From NCBI RefSeq assembly GCF_000424465.1, contig NZ_AUJY01000012.1, positions 62,001-126,000 on the forward strand: a DNA stretch of 64,000 nucleotides, read 5' to 3'. Below are positions 27,051-35,951 of the stretch, piece by piece. Position numbers and translations under genes: made by a program. Origin of the DNA: Butyrivibrio hungatei NK4A153. GTDB taxonomy: Bacteria > Bacillota > Clostridia > Lachnospirales > Lachnospiraceae. Position 1 is the stretch's first letter. The number at the start of each line of letters is the position of its first letter. Below the pieces are notes generated by a model. It ran no database searches and was not told the DNA's origin. It saw nothing but the letters and a program-made list of their open reading frames with translations.

Positions 27051-28412
27051 TTAATCGTGAGTTGCGCTTTCAAGCGTAACCTGCGTTTTAATCTCTGTAT
27101 AACCTTTGGTTGATTGTCTCATTACAGTAACTGATATTATATCATCCGGGGCGCAATCAGCAAGCTTTTTCACAAAAGCGTCAAAAGAGATAATGTCTTC
27201 GTTGTTGAGCTTTGTTATGATGTCGCCGCTCTGGATCAGAGCTTTTCTTGCAGGTGAAGATTCTTCCGTGGAAGTAACATAGGCTCCCTGCGGCATGTTC
27301 ATTTCATCACGTATTGCAGCAGGAATATTTTTGCCATAGACTCCGAAATAAGCGCGAGGTTTCTTGTTGGAAAGGTCCTCTATGAGGTTTCTCAACTCGG
27401 TTATTGCTATCGCAGATATGTGATTTTCCAAAACTTTGCGATTTTTCTTGTTCTCTTCACTGTTGTGAGTCATATCGATGATACCGAGAAGCTTACCGTT
27501 TAAATCAATAATGGCGCCTGTGCTGTCGCTGTTTCCGGGCATATCGGTTGTAATTATCTTATAATTTGAGTCTGCCAGATAAAGTGGAGACTTATCAGAA
27601 GTTATCAGTCCGATAGAAACAGATCTTTGAATACCTGTGGGGCTTCCAATCGCAATAACAGGGACTGCAGTCAGATTGGTGAAATTGGTATTTGCAAAAT
27701 CTGCAGTTTTTATCGTTTCCTTGGTGGATTCTTGCATGGATGAGAGTTTGACGCTGATAACGCACAGTTTCGTTACGTTGTCGGTTAGGCACATCTCAGC
27801 ATCAGCCATGGATTCATCACTAAATGTTACTCTGATGTTCTTGGCATTTTTTACTGCAGATGACGGAACAAGGATAAAAAGAGCCGTTCCGTTGTCCGCA
27901 ACGATAACTCCCGATGCACCGTTGTTCTCAAAAGAGTCGCTGAACCAGTCGGTGTTGTTGGAAACGCCGGTTACTCTTACAATGCTTCTGGATGCTTCAT
28001 CTGCTACGCCTTTAAGAGAAGACGTCATTATTTTTGCAAAGTCAGATCCGTTTAAAGCGTAAGAAGCAATAGCCTCTTCCAGCTGGTTTTTCTGATTTTC
28101 TTCATTGATCTGAGCCTCATTTTCAGCAATTTCATTATCGTCTGCAAACATTTCTTCGGGAGTCAGCTCGTCACTGGCGGATTCTTCCGGGAGCGTGATC
28201 GGCTCGGGCTGGCTTTCGGGATATAGTTTGTCACTCAAAAGAGGCTGTAGCAGAAGAAATGTAAGACACGAAACAAGTCCGAATACGACTGCCATTGAAG
28301 CAGTTATTATCGTTCTTTGTATAAGTTTCTTTCTGTTTATGGGGCGCTGTTTTATCTTTTCGCTTATAAACGAGGTATCTTTTTTGTTTTCGTCCTGATC
28401 ATTAAAAGGCAT
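27051..28412 (-). CDS. Degenerate HtrA-like membrane protein with PDZ domain
   Basis: The 453-residue protein has a cytoplasmic basic N-terminus, one membrane helix (about 34-56), an acidic linker (to about 115), a trypsin-like domain (about 130-310) and a C-terminal PDZ domain (about 350-440). Aligned by eye with DegP, the GSGVII...TNNHV segment reads ASGVIV...LVPSSAV (168-187), so the catalytic histidine is replaced. DIALLQI reads KLCVISV (215-221), so the aspartate is replaced as well. The serine may remain in DSTGA (297). It is therefore probably inactive as a protease and may act as a binding or sensing protein at the outer face of the membrane. GGAGG lies six bases before the ATG. Confidence 0.75.
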   Translation of the reverse strand: MPFNDQDENKKDTSFISEKIKQRPINRKKLIQRTIITASMAVVFGLVSCLTFLLLQPLLSDKLYPESQPEPITLPEESASDELTPEEMFADDNEIAENEAQINEENQKNQLEEAIASYALNGSDFAKIMTSSLKGVADEASRSIVRVTGVSNNTDWFSDSFENNGASGVIVADNGTALFILVPSSAVKNAKNIRVTFSDESMADAEMCLTDNVTKLCVISVKLSSMQESTKETIKTADFANTNFTNLTAVPVIAIGSPTGIQRSVSIGLITSDKSPLYLADSNYKIITTDMPGNSDSTGAIIDLNGKLLGIIDMTHNSEENKKNRKVLENHISAIAITELRNLIEDLSNKKPRAYFGVYGKNIPAAIRDEMNMPQGAYVTSTEESSPARKALIQSGDIITKLNNEDIISFDAFVKKLADCAPDDIISVTVMRQSTKGYTEIKTQVTLESATHD

Positions 28413-28559
28413 ATCATTTCCTCCGTTTTACTCTCCAATTATATCCGCTTTTACGGCTGAATACTAGTAGGGCACTAAGGACACTAGCCACAGGGTCTTA
28501 TAAATGATAAACTGTAATTTGGATAATTGTGTAAAAGATGTGGTATTAAGGACTATAGG

Positions 28560-30953
28560 ATGAATCAGAAAGCACTTCACGTACTCGAGTACGATAAAAT
28601 AACAGAGAAACTTACGGAACATGCAAGCTCAGAACCCGGAAAGAAGCTTTGCAGGGAGCTTGAGCCGTCGTCTGATATAAAAGAGATCAGAAAAAATCTA
28701 CAGAAGACAAAAGACGGAATCGACAGGATATTCAAAAAAGGTTCGGTTTCTTTTGGAGATAACAAGGATTTTACAGGTGTTCTCAAGGCACTCAAGATCG
28801 GAAGCTCTTTGGACGCGGCCAATCTTCTCAAGGTAGCGGCTTTTTTGGATAACGTAAACAGGGTAAAGTCATACGGAAGACCGCAGAGAGACGGCGAATC
28901 AAGAGATTCTCTTTCAGAGAGCTTTGAACTTTTGGAGCCTCTTACTTTTGTTGCGCAGGAAATTAGAAGGTGCATTGTTTCGGAAGATGAGATAAGTTCC
29001 GATGCGAGCCCTGCGCTCAAGCATATCAGACGCGATATTATGCTTACCAACGACAGGATACATGAGCAGCTCGGCAGGATGATTAACGGATCCATGAGGA
29101 CATATCTTCAGGATGCGGTCGTTACCATGCGTGGAGACAGATATTGTATTCCTGTTAAGGCGGAGTATAAGTCACAGATAAACGGACTTGTTCACGACCA
29201 GTCGTCTTCGGGATCGACTCTTTTTATCGAGCCTGCGGCAGTGGTTGAGCTCAACAACAAGTTAAAAGAGCTTATGCTTCATGAAAGTGCTGAGATTGAT
29301 AAGATTCTTGCTGAGCTTAGCGTAAAAGTTTCGGAGCATGTAAATGATATCAGATATAACTCTGAGATAATGACGGATCTTGATTTTGTTTTTGCCAAGG
29401 CATCTTATGCGCTTGAGATCAATGCGATTCCGCCTGTGTTCAACGACCGTCACTATTTTGATATCAGGAAGGGCAGACATCCTCTTATCGACAAGAACAA
29501 GGTTGTTCCGATAGATGTTTATGCCGGAAAAGACTTTGGAATGCTCATAATCACGGGCCCCAATACCGGTGGTAAGACTGTAACGCTTAAGACAGTAGGT
29601 CTTTTGACCATAATGGGACAGGCGGGACTTGCGATACCGGCAGGTGACAGGTCTGAGCTTTCGGTGTTCGATGAAGTGTATGCGGATATTGGAGACGAGC
29701 AGAGTATTGAGCAGTCTCTTTCAACGTTCTCATCACATATGACAAATACAGTTTCGATCCTCAAAAACGCAGACGAGAATTCGCTGTGTCTTTTTGATGA
29801 GCTTGGTGCGGGAACGGATCCCACTGAGGGAGCGGCTCTTGCCATTTCGATACTTAACGATCTTCATAAGAGAAATATCAGGACGCTTGCAACGACGCAC
29901 TATAGTGAGCTTAAAGTTTATGCGCTCAATACTGAGGGCGTGCAGAATGCAAGCTGCGAGTTTGATGTGGAGTCACTTAAGCCCACATACAGGCTTCTTA
30001 TCGGTATTCCCGGAAAGAGTAACGCTTTTGCAATCTCTTCTAAGCTTGGTCTTTCGGAAGAAATTATCGATGCGGCAAAAGAGCAGATAAGCACTGAGGA
30101 TAAAAAGTTTGAGGATCTTCTTGCGGATCTTGAAATGAGCAGAAAGACGATCGAGTCCGAGAGGCTTGAGATCGCGGAATACAAAAAAGAGGTTGAAGAG
30201 CTCAAGAAGCGCCTTGAAGAGAAATCTGACAAGCTTGATAAGCAGCGCGATGACATTATCAGGGAAGCTAACGAGCAGGCAAGGGATATTCTGCAGGAAG
30301 CCAAGAATGTTGCGGATGAGACTATAAGAGTATTTAGAAAAGCCGGTCCCGGAGCGTCAATGCAGGATCTTGAGAGAGCCAGAACCGGTGTAGGTCAGAA
30401 GATTTCTGACAAGAATAAAGTGATATCTGCAAAAAAAGAGAAGGCAAAAGAGACACATCCTATCCTGAAAGAATCACAACTTAAGCTCGGTGAATCCGTA
30501 AAGATAGTATCCATGGGGCTTAAAGGCACAATAAGCTCAAAGCCTGATAAGGACGGAAATCTCTATGTGCAGTGTGGAATTATGCGTACTAAGGCAAACA
30601 TCAGAGATCTTGTTCTCATAAAAGAGGATGATGGAAAGGCTGCAATGAAGAAATTTTACGGAAGATCTTCGGGAAGCGGTAAGATGGATCTTTCGCGCGC
30701 AGCAAGCATAAAAACAGAGGTGAATCTTATCGGCAAGAACAGTGATGATGCGATCGCCGCTCTTGATAAATATCTGGACGATGCATATATGTCACATCTT
30801 AACAATGTGAGAGTCGTGCACGGAAAAGGTGCGGGAATTTTAAGACAGGCAGTTCATGCTCATCTTAAGTCGGTTCCGTATGTTAAATCTTTTAAATTGG
30901 GAGAATTCGGCGAGGGAGATGCAGGAGTTACCGTAGTTACGTTTATAAAGTGA
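28560..30953 (+). CDS. mutS2: MutS2 family ATPase/endonuclease
   Basis: The product has 797 residues from the ATG at 28560, which has AAGGA seven bases upstream; the longer frame from 28527 lacks a site. MutS core helices precede the ABC-type ATPase with Walker A TGPNTGGKT (about 331-340), Walker B CLFDELGAGTDPTEG (about 412) and ATTHYSELK (about 445). A long coiled coil (about 515-600) follows, then a KOW-like segment and the C-terminal Smr domain (about 722-797) with HGKGAGILR. MutS2 acts in recombination control or, in Bacillus, splits collided ribosomes. Monocistronic start, followed 15 bases later by a response regulator gene. Confidence 0.95.
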   Translation: MNQKALHVLEYDKITEKLTEHASSEPGKKLCRELEPSSDIKEIRKNLQKTKDGIDRIFKKGSVSFGDNKDFTGVLKALKIGSSLDAANLLKVAAFLDNVNRVKSYGRPQRDGESRDSLSESFELLEPLTFVAQEIRRCIVSEDEISSDASPALKHIRRDIMLTNDRIHEQLGRMINGSMRTYLQDAVVTMRGDRYCIPVKAEYKSQINGLVHDQSSSGSTLFIEPAAVVELNNKLKELMLHESAEIDKILAELSVKVSEHVNDIRYNSEIMTDLDFVFAKASYALEINAIPPVFNDRHYFDIRKGRHPLIDKNKVVPIDVYAGKDFGMLIITGPNTGGKTVTLKTVGLLTIMGQAGLAIPAGDRSELSVFDEVYADIGDEQSIEQSLSTFSSHMTNTVSILKNADENSLCLFDELGAGTDPTEGAALAISILNDLHKRNIRTLATTHYSELKVYALNTEGVQNASCEFDVESLKPTYRLLIGIPGKSNAFAISSKLGLSEEIIDAAKEQISTEDKKFEDLLADLEMSRKTIESERLEIAEYKKEVEELKKRLEEKSDKLDKQRDDIIREANEQARDILQEAKNVADETIRVFRKAGPGASMQDLERARTGVGQKISDKNKVISAKKEKAKETHPILKESQLKLGESVKIVSMGLKGTISSKPDKDGNLYVQCGIMRTKANIRDLVLIKEDDGKAAMKKFYGRSSGSGKMDLSRAASIKTEVNLIGKNSDDAIAALDKYLDDAYMSHLNNVRVVHGKGAGILRQAVHAHLKSVPYVKSFKLGEFGEGDAGVTVVTFIK

Positions 30954-30968
30954 GGGAAATAATAAGAC

Positions 30969-31670
30969 ATGGTTAGTAAACAGAAAATTCTGATAGTTGA
31001 TGATGATAATAATATTGCGGAGCTTATTTCGTTGTATCTTGTAAAAGAGTGTTTTGAAACAAGGATATGCAACGACGGTGAGTCTGCGATAAATGCTTTT
31101 GACAGTTTCAAGCCCAATCTGGTGCTTCTTGACCTGATGCTTCCGGGAATTGACGGATATCAGGTGTGCAGAGAGCTCAGGGCAACTTCGCAGGTTCCGA
31201 TAATCATGCTTTCCGCAAAAGGAGAGGTTTTTGATAAGGTTCTGGGACTTGAGATGGGTGCGGACGACTATATGGAAAAGCCGTTTGATTCAAAAGAACT
31301 TGTCGCAAGAGTTAAGGCGGTTCTTAGAAGATACAAACCGCAGACGCAGGAGACCACAGAGTCGGACGACAAGGTTGTGAGATATCCTAACCTTGAGATC
31401 AATATGACCAATTATTCTGTGACATACATGGGAGAAAGAGTCGATATGCCGCCGAAGGAAATGGAACTTTTGTATTTCCTTGCCGCTTCGCCGAACCATG
31501 TTTTTACAAGAGAGCAGCTTCTTGATCAGATCTGGGGATATGAGTACGTCGGTGACACAAGAACGGTTGACGTGCATATCAAAAGACTCAGAGAGAAGAT
31601 CAATGACCATGATAACTGGAGAATAGCAACGATCTGGGGAATCGGTTACAAATTTGAGGTGCAACAGTAA
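30969..31670 (+). CDS. OmpR-family response regulator
   Basis: The 233-residue regulator has a receiver domain (about 5-118) with acidic pocket DDD (11-13), phospho-acceptor Asp55 in LVLLDLMLPG and Lys in EKPFD (about 105). A winged-helix DNA-binding domain (about 135-230) ends with TVDVHIKRLREKI and WGIGYKFE. It is immediately followed by its cognate histidine kinase, whose ATG directly abuts the stop codon. GAGGGAAAT lies upstream of its own start. Target genes unknown. Confidence 0.95.
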   Translation: MVSKQKILIVDDDNNIAELISLYLVKECFETRICNDGESAINAFDSFKPNLVLLDLMLPGIDGYQVCRELRATSQVPIIMLSAKGEVFDKVLGLEMGADDYMEKPFDSKELVARVKAVLRRYKPQTQETTESDDKVVRYPNLEINMTNYSVTYMGERVDMPPKEMELLYFLAASPNHVFTREQLLDQIWGYEYVGDTRTVDVHIKRLREKINDHDNWRIATIWGIGYKFEVQQ

Positions 31671-33107
31671 ATGAAACGGACACTTTATTTAAAGTTTCTT
31701 TTAGCATATTTGCTGTTTGGTATTTTCGGATTTATTGTTGTGGCGACATTTGTGTACAGCATGACTTTTGAGCGTTTGAGGCGTGATAAGGCCGACAACA
31801 TGTACCGCGTCGCAACGCAGATAGCAAATACATACGCGGCGGATCTTTATACAAATATGGCTTCGCTTGAGACGGTTCATCAGCAGCTGGTGTCTTTGTC
31901 CATGTACATGGATAAATCTGTAATCTGGATAGTTAACCCTTCGGGAAGACTTGTGCTTGATTCTTCAAGGGTTTTTAAGCAGAACGAGGAAATTGCGATA
32001 AAGGACTTTGATCCGACGGTTATCGGAAATTCTTATTACACGATAGGAGATTTCTGGGGACAGTTGAGCGAGGAAAACTTAAGCGTTTTTGCTCCGATAA
32101 CGGCTAACTGGAAGGTTCAGGCGTATGTTGTTATTCATGAACCTTTGTCGGAAATAAAGGCGTCGGCGAATGCGTTTCTTGATATTTCGTATCTGATGCT
32201 GCTTGTGTTATTTCTTTTGTCCCTGATAATCCTTATCTTCTTCACTGAGCTTGTGTATATGCCGCTTAGGAAGATCACGACCGCGACCGAGCAGTACGCG
32301 GTGGGAAATATGAGCTACGAGTTCTCTGTTGAGTCAGAGGATGAGATGGGATATCTTGCGGCTTCGCTTTCATATATGGCGGGTGAGATAGCAAGGCAGG
32401 AGGACGATCAGAGGAAATTCATCGCCAATGTTTCGCATGATTTCAGATCGCCGCTTACGTCCATAAAAGGGTATCTTGTTGCAATGCAGGACGGAACGAT
32501 ACCGCCTGAGATGCATGACAGATATCTGGGAATAGTTATCAACGAAACGGACAGACTTACCAAGCTCACAAACGAGATGCTTACTCTTAACAATCTGAAT
32601 ACAACGGGGATGCTTCTTGATAAGAGCGATTTTGACATAAACAGCATTATCAGGACGGTTGCGGAGTCTTTCGAAGGAACATGCCTTAACAAGAATATCG
32701 CGATCAATCTGGTGCTCACAGATGACAAGATGCTTGTAAGTGCGGATATGAGCAAGATACAGCAGGTTCTTTACAATCTTGTTGATAACGCGATCAAGTT
32801 CAGCAATAAGAATTCTGCGATCAAGATCGAGACTACAGAGAAGCACAGCAAGGTATTTGTTTCCGTAAAAGACAGCGGAATAGGAATCCCGAAGGACGAT
32901 CAGAAGCTTATTTTCGACAGATTCTACAAATCGGATCTTTCGAGAGGTAAGGATAAGAAGGGCACGGGCCTTGGCCTTGCCATTGTAAAAGAGATAATCA
33001 AAGCACACGAAGAAAATATAAATGTCATCAGTACAGAGGGCGTCGGAACGGAATTTATCTTTTCCCTTCCGAAGGCAAAATCCATGGATGCGGATGACGA
33101 GGAGTAA
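31671..33107 (+). CDS. Sensor histidine kinase with HAMP domain
   Basis: The 478-residue membrane kinase has a first helix at about 8-30, an extracytoplasmic sensor domain (about 31-165), a second helix (about 168-190) and a HAMP domain (about 190-245). The phosphorylated histidine is in NVSHDFRSPLTSIKGY (about 254). The ATPase domain carries the N box LVDNAIKFSN, the G1 box DSGIGIP and GTGLGLAIVKEI. It pairs with the abutting response regulator. Architecture resembles PhoR/WalK-type kinases, but the signal cannot be told. Confidence 0.95.
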   Translation: MKRTLYLKFLLAYLLFGIFGFIVVATFVYSMTFERLRRDKADNMYRVATQIANTYAADLYTNMASLETVHQQLVSLSMYMDKSVIWIVNPSGRLVLDSSRVFKQNEEIAIKDFDPTVIGNSYYTIGDFWGQLSEENLSVFAPITANWKVQAYVVIHEPLSEIKASANAFLDISYLMLLVLFLLSLIILIFFTELVYMPLRKITTATEQYAVGNMSYEFSVESEDEMGYLAASLSYMAGEIARQEDDQRKFIANVSHDFRSPLTSIKGYLVAMQDGTIPPEMHDRYLGIVINETDRLTKLTNEMLTLNNLNTTGMLLDKSDFDINSIIRTVAESFEGTCLNKNIAINLVLTDDKMLVSADMSKIQQVLYNLVDNAIKFSNKNSAIKIETTEKHSKVFVSVKDSGIGIPKDDQKLIFDRFYKSDLSRGKDKKGTGLGLAIVKEIIKAHEENINVISTEGVGTEFIFSLPKAKSMDADDEE

Positions 33108-33116
33108 TAGAAAGAT

Positions 33117-33608
33117 ATGCATATAGTTTTACATCAGCCGGAGATACCGCAGAATACAGGAAATATCGGAAGGACATGTGTTGCTACGGGAACTTCGCTG
33201 CATCTTATAGAGCCGCTTGGATTCAGGCTCAATGAAAAAGAGCTAAAGCGCGCGGGAATGGACTACTGGGAAAGACTCGACGTTACAAGGTACATGGACT
33301 TTAATGATTTCAAGGAAAAGCACCCCGGGGCAAAGATCTGGATGGCTACCACAAAGGCAAAGCGCTCTTATACCGAGGTCTCTTTTGGCATGGATGATTT
33401 CATCATGTTTGGGAAAGAGAGCGCCGGAATTCCTGAGGAGATTCTTGTGGAGAACGAGGAGAACTGTATCAGGATTCCTATGGGAAATGATATCAGATCT
33501 TTGAATCTGTCCAATTCTGTGGCGATTGTTTTGTACGAGGCGCTTAGACAGAATGATTTTAAGGGACTTGAGAAAGAAGGCGAACTTCACAGGCTTCATT
33601 GGAAGTAA
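33117..33608 (+). CDS. trmL: tRNA (cytidine(34)-2'-O)-methyltransferase TrmL
   Basis: The 163-residue SPOUT methyltransferase matches TrmL, which 2'-O-methylates the wobble base of tRNA-Leu isoacceptors. Family signatures are HQPEIPQNTGNIGRTC near the N-terminus, FGKESAGIPEEIL (about 100) and the knot segment RIPMGNDIRSLNLSNSVAIVLYE, here read in two parts (about 122-145). AGAAAGAT precedes the ATG. It lies eight bases after the kinase and 15 before rlmD, probably one transcript. Confidence 0.93.
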   Translation: MHIVLHQPEIPQNTGNIGRTCVATGTSLHLIEPLGFRLNEKELKRAGMDYWERLDVTRYMDFNDFKEKHPGAKIWMATTKAKRSYTEVSFGMDDFIMFGKESAGIPEEILVENEENCIRIPMGNDIRSLNLSNSVAIVLYEALRQNDFKGLEKEGELHRLHWK

Positions 33609-33623
33609 AATCAGGTGGGATAT

Positions 33624-35201
33624 ATGAGTGGTAAAAAAGATATTGCGACTGCGGGCTACAAAAAGGATGACATCCTGACAGTCGATATAACCGATATTGG
33701 AAATGATGGAGAGGGCATAGGCAAAATAAATGGCTATACCCTTTTTATTAAGGACGCAGTTATCGGAGATAAAGTTAAAGCGAAGATAATGAAGGCGAAG
33801 AAGAACTATGCCTATGCGCATCTAGAAGAGGTTCTTGAGCCTTCGGAGCATCGTATAACGCCGAAGTGTCCCGTGGCGAGGCAGTGCGGCGGATGTCAGA
33901 TTCAGAGCATGTCTTATGAGAGACAGCTTGAATTCAAGCAGAACAAGGTAAGAAACAATATCGTAAGACTCGGCGGATTTGATTCGGAGATTGTTGATAG
34001 TGTGATGAAGCCTATCATCGGAATGGATGAGCCTTGGGAGTACAGGAATAAAGCGCAGTTCCCTGTCGGCTGTGACAAAGAGGGCAAGGTTGTTACGGGC
34101 TTTTATGCGGGAAGATCGCACAATATCATTCCAATGACGTCCTGCTGTATCGGAGTTAAAGAGAATGAAGAGATCATGGAGATTATCAGATCTCACATGG
34201 TCGATAATCGCGTGCGCCCGTATGATGAAGTTTCCGGAAAAGGCCTTGTGCGCCATGTTCTGATCCGAAAGGGATTTACGAGTGGCGAGATAATGGTGTG
34301 TCTTGTTATCAATTATCGCGCGGCTTCAGGCTCTGCGAAGAAAGCAGGAGTAGGTGGTGCGCAGGTAGAATATATCGACGGACAGAAGGCACTTGTCGAG
34401 AAGCTTTCTAAAGTTAAAGGCATGAGCAGTATTTCAGTTAGTATCAATACAGAAAAGACCAACGTTATCATGGGGCTTGAAGTTCATACTATCTGGGGAA
34501 AAGATACAATAAGCGATACTTTGTGCGGACTTAAATTTGAGATATCGCCGCTTTCTTTTTATCAGGTTAATCCTGTGCAGACAAAGAAATTGTATGAGCA
34601 GGCGATTGAATATGCTTCGCTTACGGGAAAAGAAACTGTGTGGGATCTATACTGCGGAATAGGAACCATTACTTTGTCTATGGCAAAGACTGCAGGCAGA
34701 GTCTACGGTATCGAGGTTATTCCTGAAGCAATCGAGGATGCAAAGCGAAATGCCGAGCGAAACGGAATATCTAATGCAGAGTTCTACTGCGGCAAAGCTG
34801 AAGAAGTCCTTCCTGAGTTTTATGAGAAAAAGAGAAAGACTGTATCCGGTGGAGACGACGGCTCCAGCCTTCATCCCGATGTGATCGTAGTCGATCCGCC
34901 AAGAAAAGGCTGCGACTTGGTCTGCCTTGAAACAATGCTTAAGATGCAGCCTGAGAGGATTGTGTACGTAAGTTGCGACTCCGCAACACTCGCAAGAGAT
35001 CTTCGCATTCTTGCAGACGGCGGGTATGAGATAAAAGCAATTCGTCCCTGCGATATGTTTCCTTGGACTGTGCATGTGGAAAGCTGTGTGCTCCTTGAGC
35101 GTGTGAGCAACCGAAAAGCAGATTTCTATGTGAAACTGAATGTGAAGATGGAGGATTACTATCGGATTAAAGACTCGAAAGGCGGTGAAGTGGATGGATA
35201 A
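33624..35201 (+). CDS. rlmD: 23S rRNA (uracil-5-)-methyltransferase (RlmD/RumA type)
   Basis: The product has 525 residues from the ATG at 33624, with AGGTGGG upstream; a GTG at 33615 is the alternative. A TRAM domain (about 12-70) is followed by the iron-sulfur motif CPVARQCGGCQ (about 80-90). The methyltransferase domain has LYCGIGTITLSMA (about 342), DPPRKGCD (about 425) and the catalytic cysteine in YVSCDSATLARD (about 450). The C-terminus carries an extra tail after WTVHVESCVLLERV, common in clostridial members. Its 3' end overlaps the GNAT gene by eight bases. Which uracil (1939 or 747 equivalent, or tRNA) is methylated is inferred from family only. Confidence 0.92.
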   Translation: MSGKKDIATAGYKKDDILTVDITDIGNDGEGIGKINGYTLFIKDAVIGDKVKAKIMKAKKNYAYAHLEEVLEPSEHRITPKCPVARQCGGCQIQSMSYERQLEFKQNKVRNNIVRLGGFDSEIVDSVMKPIIGMDEPWEYRNKAQFPVGCDKEGKVVTGFYAGRSHNIIPMTSCCIGVKENEEIMEIIRSHMVDNRVRPYDEVSGKGLVRHVLIRKGFTSGEIMVCLVINYRAASGSAKKAGVGGAQVEYIDGQKALVEKLSKVKGMSSISVSINTEKTNVIMGLEVHTIWGKDTISDTLCGLKFEISPLSFYQVNPVQTKKLYEQAIEYASLTGKETVWDLYCGIGTITLSMAKTAGRVYGIEVIPEAIEDAKRNAERNGISNAEFYCGKAEEVLPEFYEKKRKTVSGGDDGSSLHPDVIVVDPPRKGCDLVCLETMLKMQPERIVYVSCDSATLARDLRILADGGYEIKAIRPCDMFPWTVHVESCVLLERVSNRKADFYVKLNVKMEDYYRIKDSKGGEVDG

Positions 35202-35673
35202 GGAAAGTATTATATACGATACGGCAACAATAAGCGATATTCCGGAACTTGTAAGGCTTAGAATTCTATATATGACAGATGATTTTGGCTCATTAACCGA
35301 TGAAGAAAGAGAAGGTATGGAAAAACAGCTTCCGGGATATTTTGAGAGAGAACTTGGGAAAAAGCTGATTGCGTTTGTAGCAAGAGCAGAGGGCAGGCTT
35401 GTTGCTGCGGCTTATCTGTTGATTATCGAGAAGCCGGCAAATCCATTTTTTCTAAATGGATTGGATTCAGAAGTTCTAAGCGTATACACAGAAGAAGAAT
35501 ACCGTGGTAAAGGAATCTGTACGAGCCTTATGAGCAATATGATTGAATATGCCAAAGAGCATCAGATATGCCGCATTGATCTGGTAGCAACGGATGAAGG
35601 ATATCCTATATATAAAAAACTGGGGTTTGAAGATAAGGTTCAGAAGTATACAGATATGCGATTAAAACTTTAG
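35194..35673 (+). CDS. GNAT family N-acetyltransferase
   Basis: The product has 159 residues from the ATG at 35194 (AAGGCGG eight bases upstream; a GTG at 35185 is too close to that site). It has the GNAT fold with motif A EEYRGKGICTSLMSNMIEYA (about 102-121) binding acetyl-CoA, and the C-terminal YPIYKKLGFED. It overlaps the end of rlmD, so it is translationally coupled. Substrate unknown; possibly a small amine or a protein N-terminus. Confidence 0.88.
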   Translation: MDKESIIYDTATISDIPELVRLRILYMTDDFGSLTDEEREGMEKQLPGYFERELGKKLIAFVARAEGRLVAAAYLLIIEKPANPFFLNGLDSEVLSVYTEEEYRGKGICTSLMSNMIEYAKEHQICRIDLVATDEGYPIYKKLGFEDKVQKYTDMRLKL

Positions 35674-35679
35674 GATCCA

Positions 35680-35734
35680 CGCATTGCGATAACTAGCGTT
35701 ACGTGATATACTACGATCACAAGCACGCAATGCG
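35680..35734 (+). promoter_or_regulatory. Promoter and twin palindromic operators of the HTH-rhuM pair
   Basis: The promoter has TTGCGA (35684-35689) and TATACT (35707-35712) with a 17-base spacer. Two sites that are reverse complements of each other bracket it: CGCATTGCG at 35680-35688, which includes most of the -35, and CGCAATGCG at 35726-35734, in the leader. Each is itself an interrupted palindrome (CGCA-N-TGCG). This suits autorepression by the HTH protein encoded next. Confidence 0.75.
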
Positions 35735-35744
35735 AGGTGATGAT

Positions 35745-35951
35745 ATGGATATAGCCAAATCGATAAGAGACTTGAGAGAAAGCACAGGGATGTCACGTAA
35801 AGAGTTTTCAGAGCATACGGGTATCCCTGTTCGTACATTGGAAGACTGGGAGGCGGGGCGAAGAACTCCTCCGGAGTATATTCCGAGGCTTATTGCCTAT
35901 CAGTTGAAATATGAAGAACTGATGAAGGTAAAGGGGGAGAAACTTTTATGA
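35745..35951 (+). CDS. Small HTH (XRE-type) regulator, probable partner of RhuM
   Basis: The product has 68 residues from the ATG at 35745, which has GAGGTGAT a few bases upstream; the longer frame from 35703 would include the promoter region. A helix-turn-helix fills most of the protein (IRDLRESTGMSRKEFSEHTG then IPVRTLEDWEAGRRTPP). It overlaps rhuM by four bases (ATGA), so both are made together. The matching palindromic sites around its promoter suggest it represses itself. Small HTH proteins in this arrangement often serve as antitoxin-like partners; that role is inference. Confidence 0.8.
   Translation: MDIAKSIRDLRESTGMSRKEFSEHTGIPVRTLEDWEAGRRTPPEYIPRLIAYQLKYEELMKVKGEKLL

Noticed and set aside
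32370-33122. 250-residue minus-strand frame within the histidine kinase gene
   Set aside because: Antisense to clear kinase motifs; no ribosome-binding site or domain.
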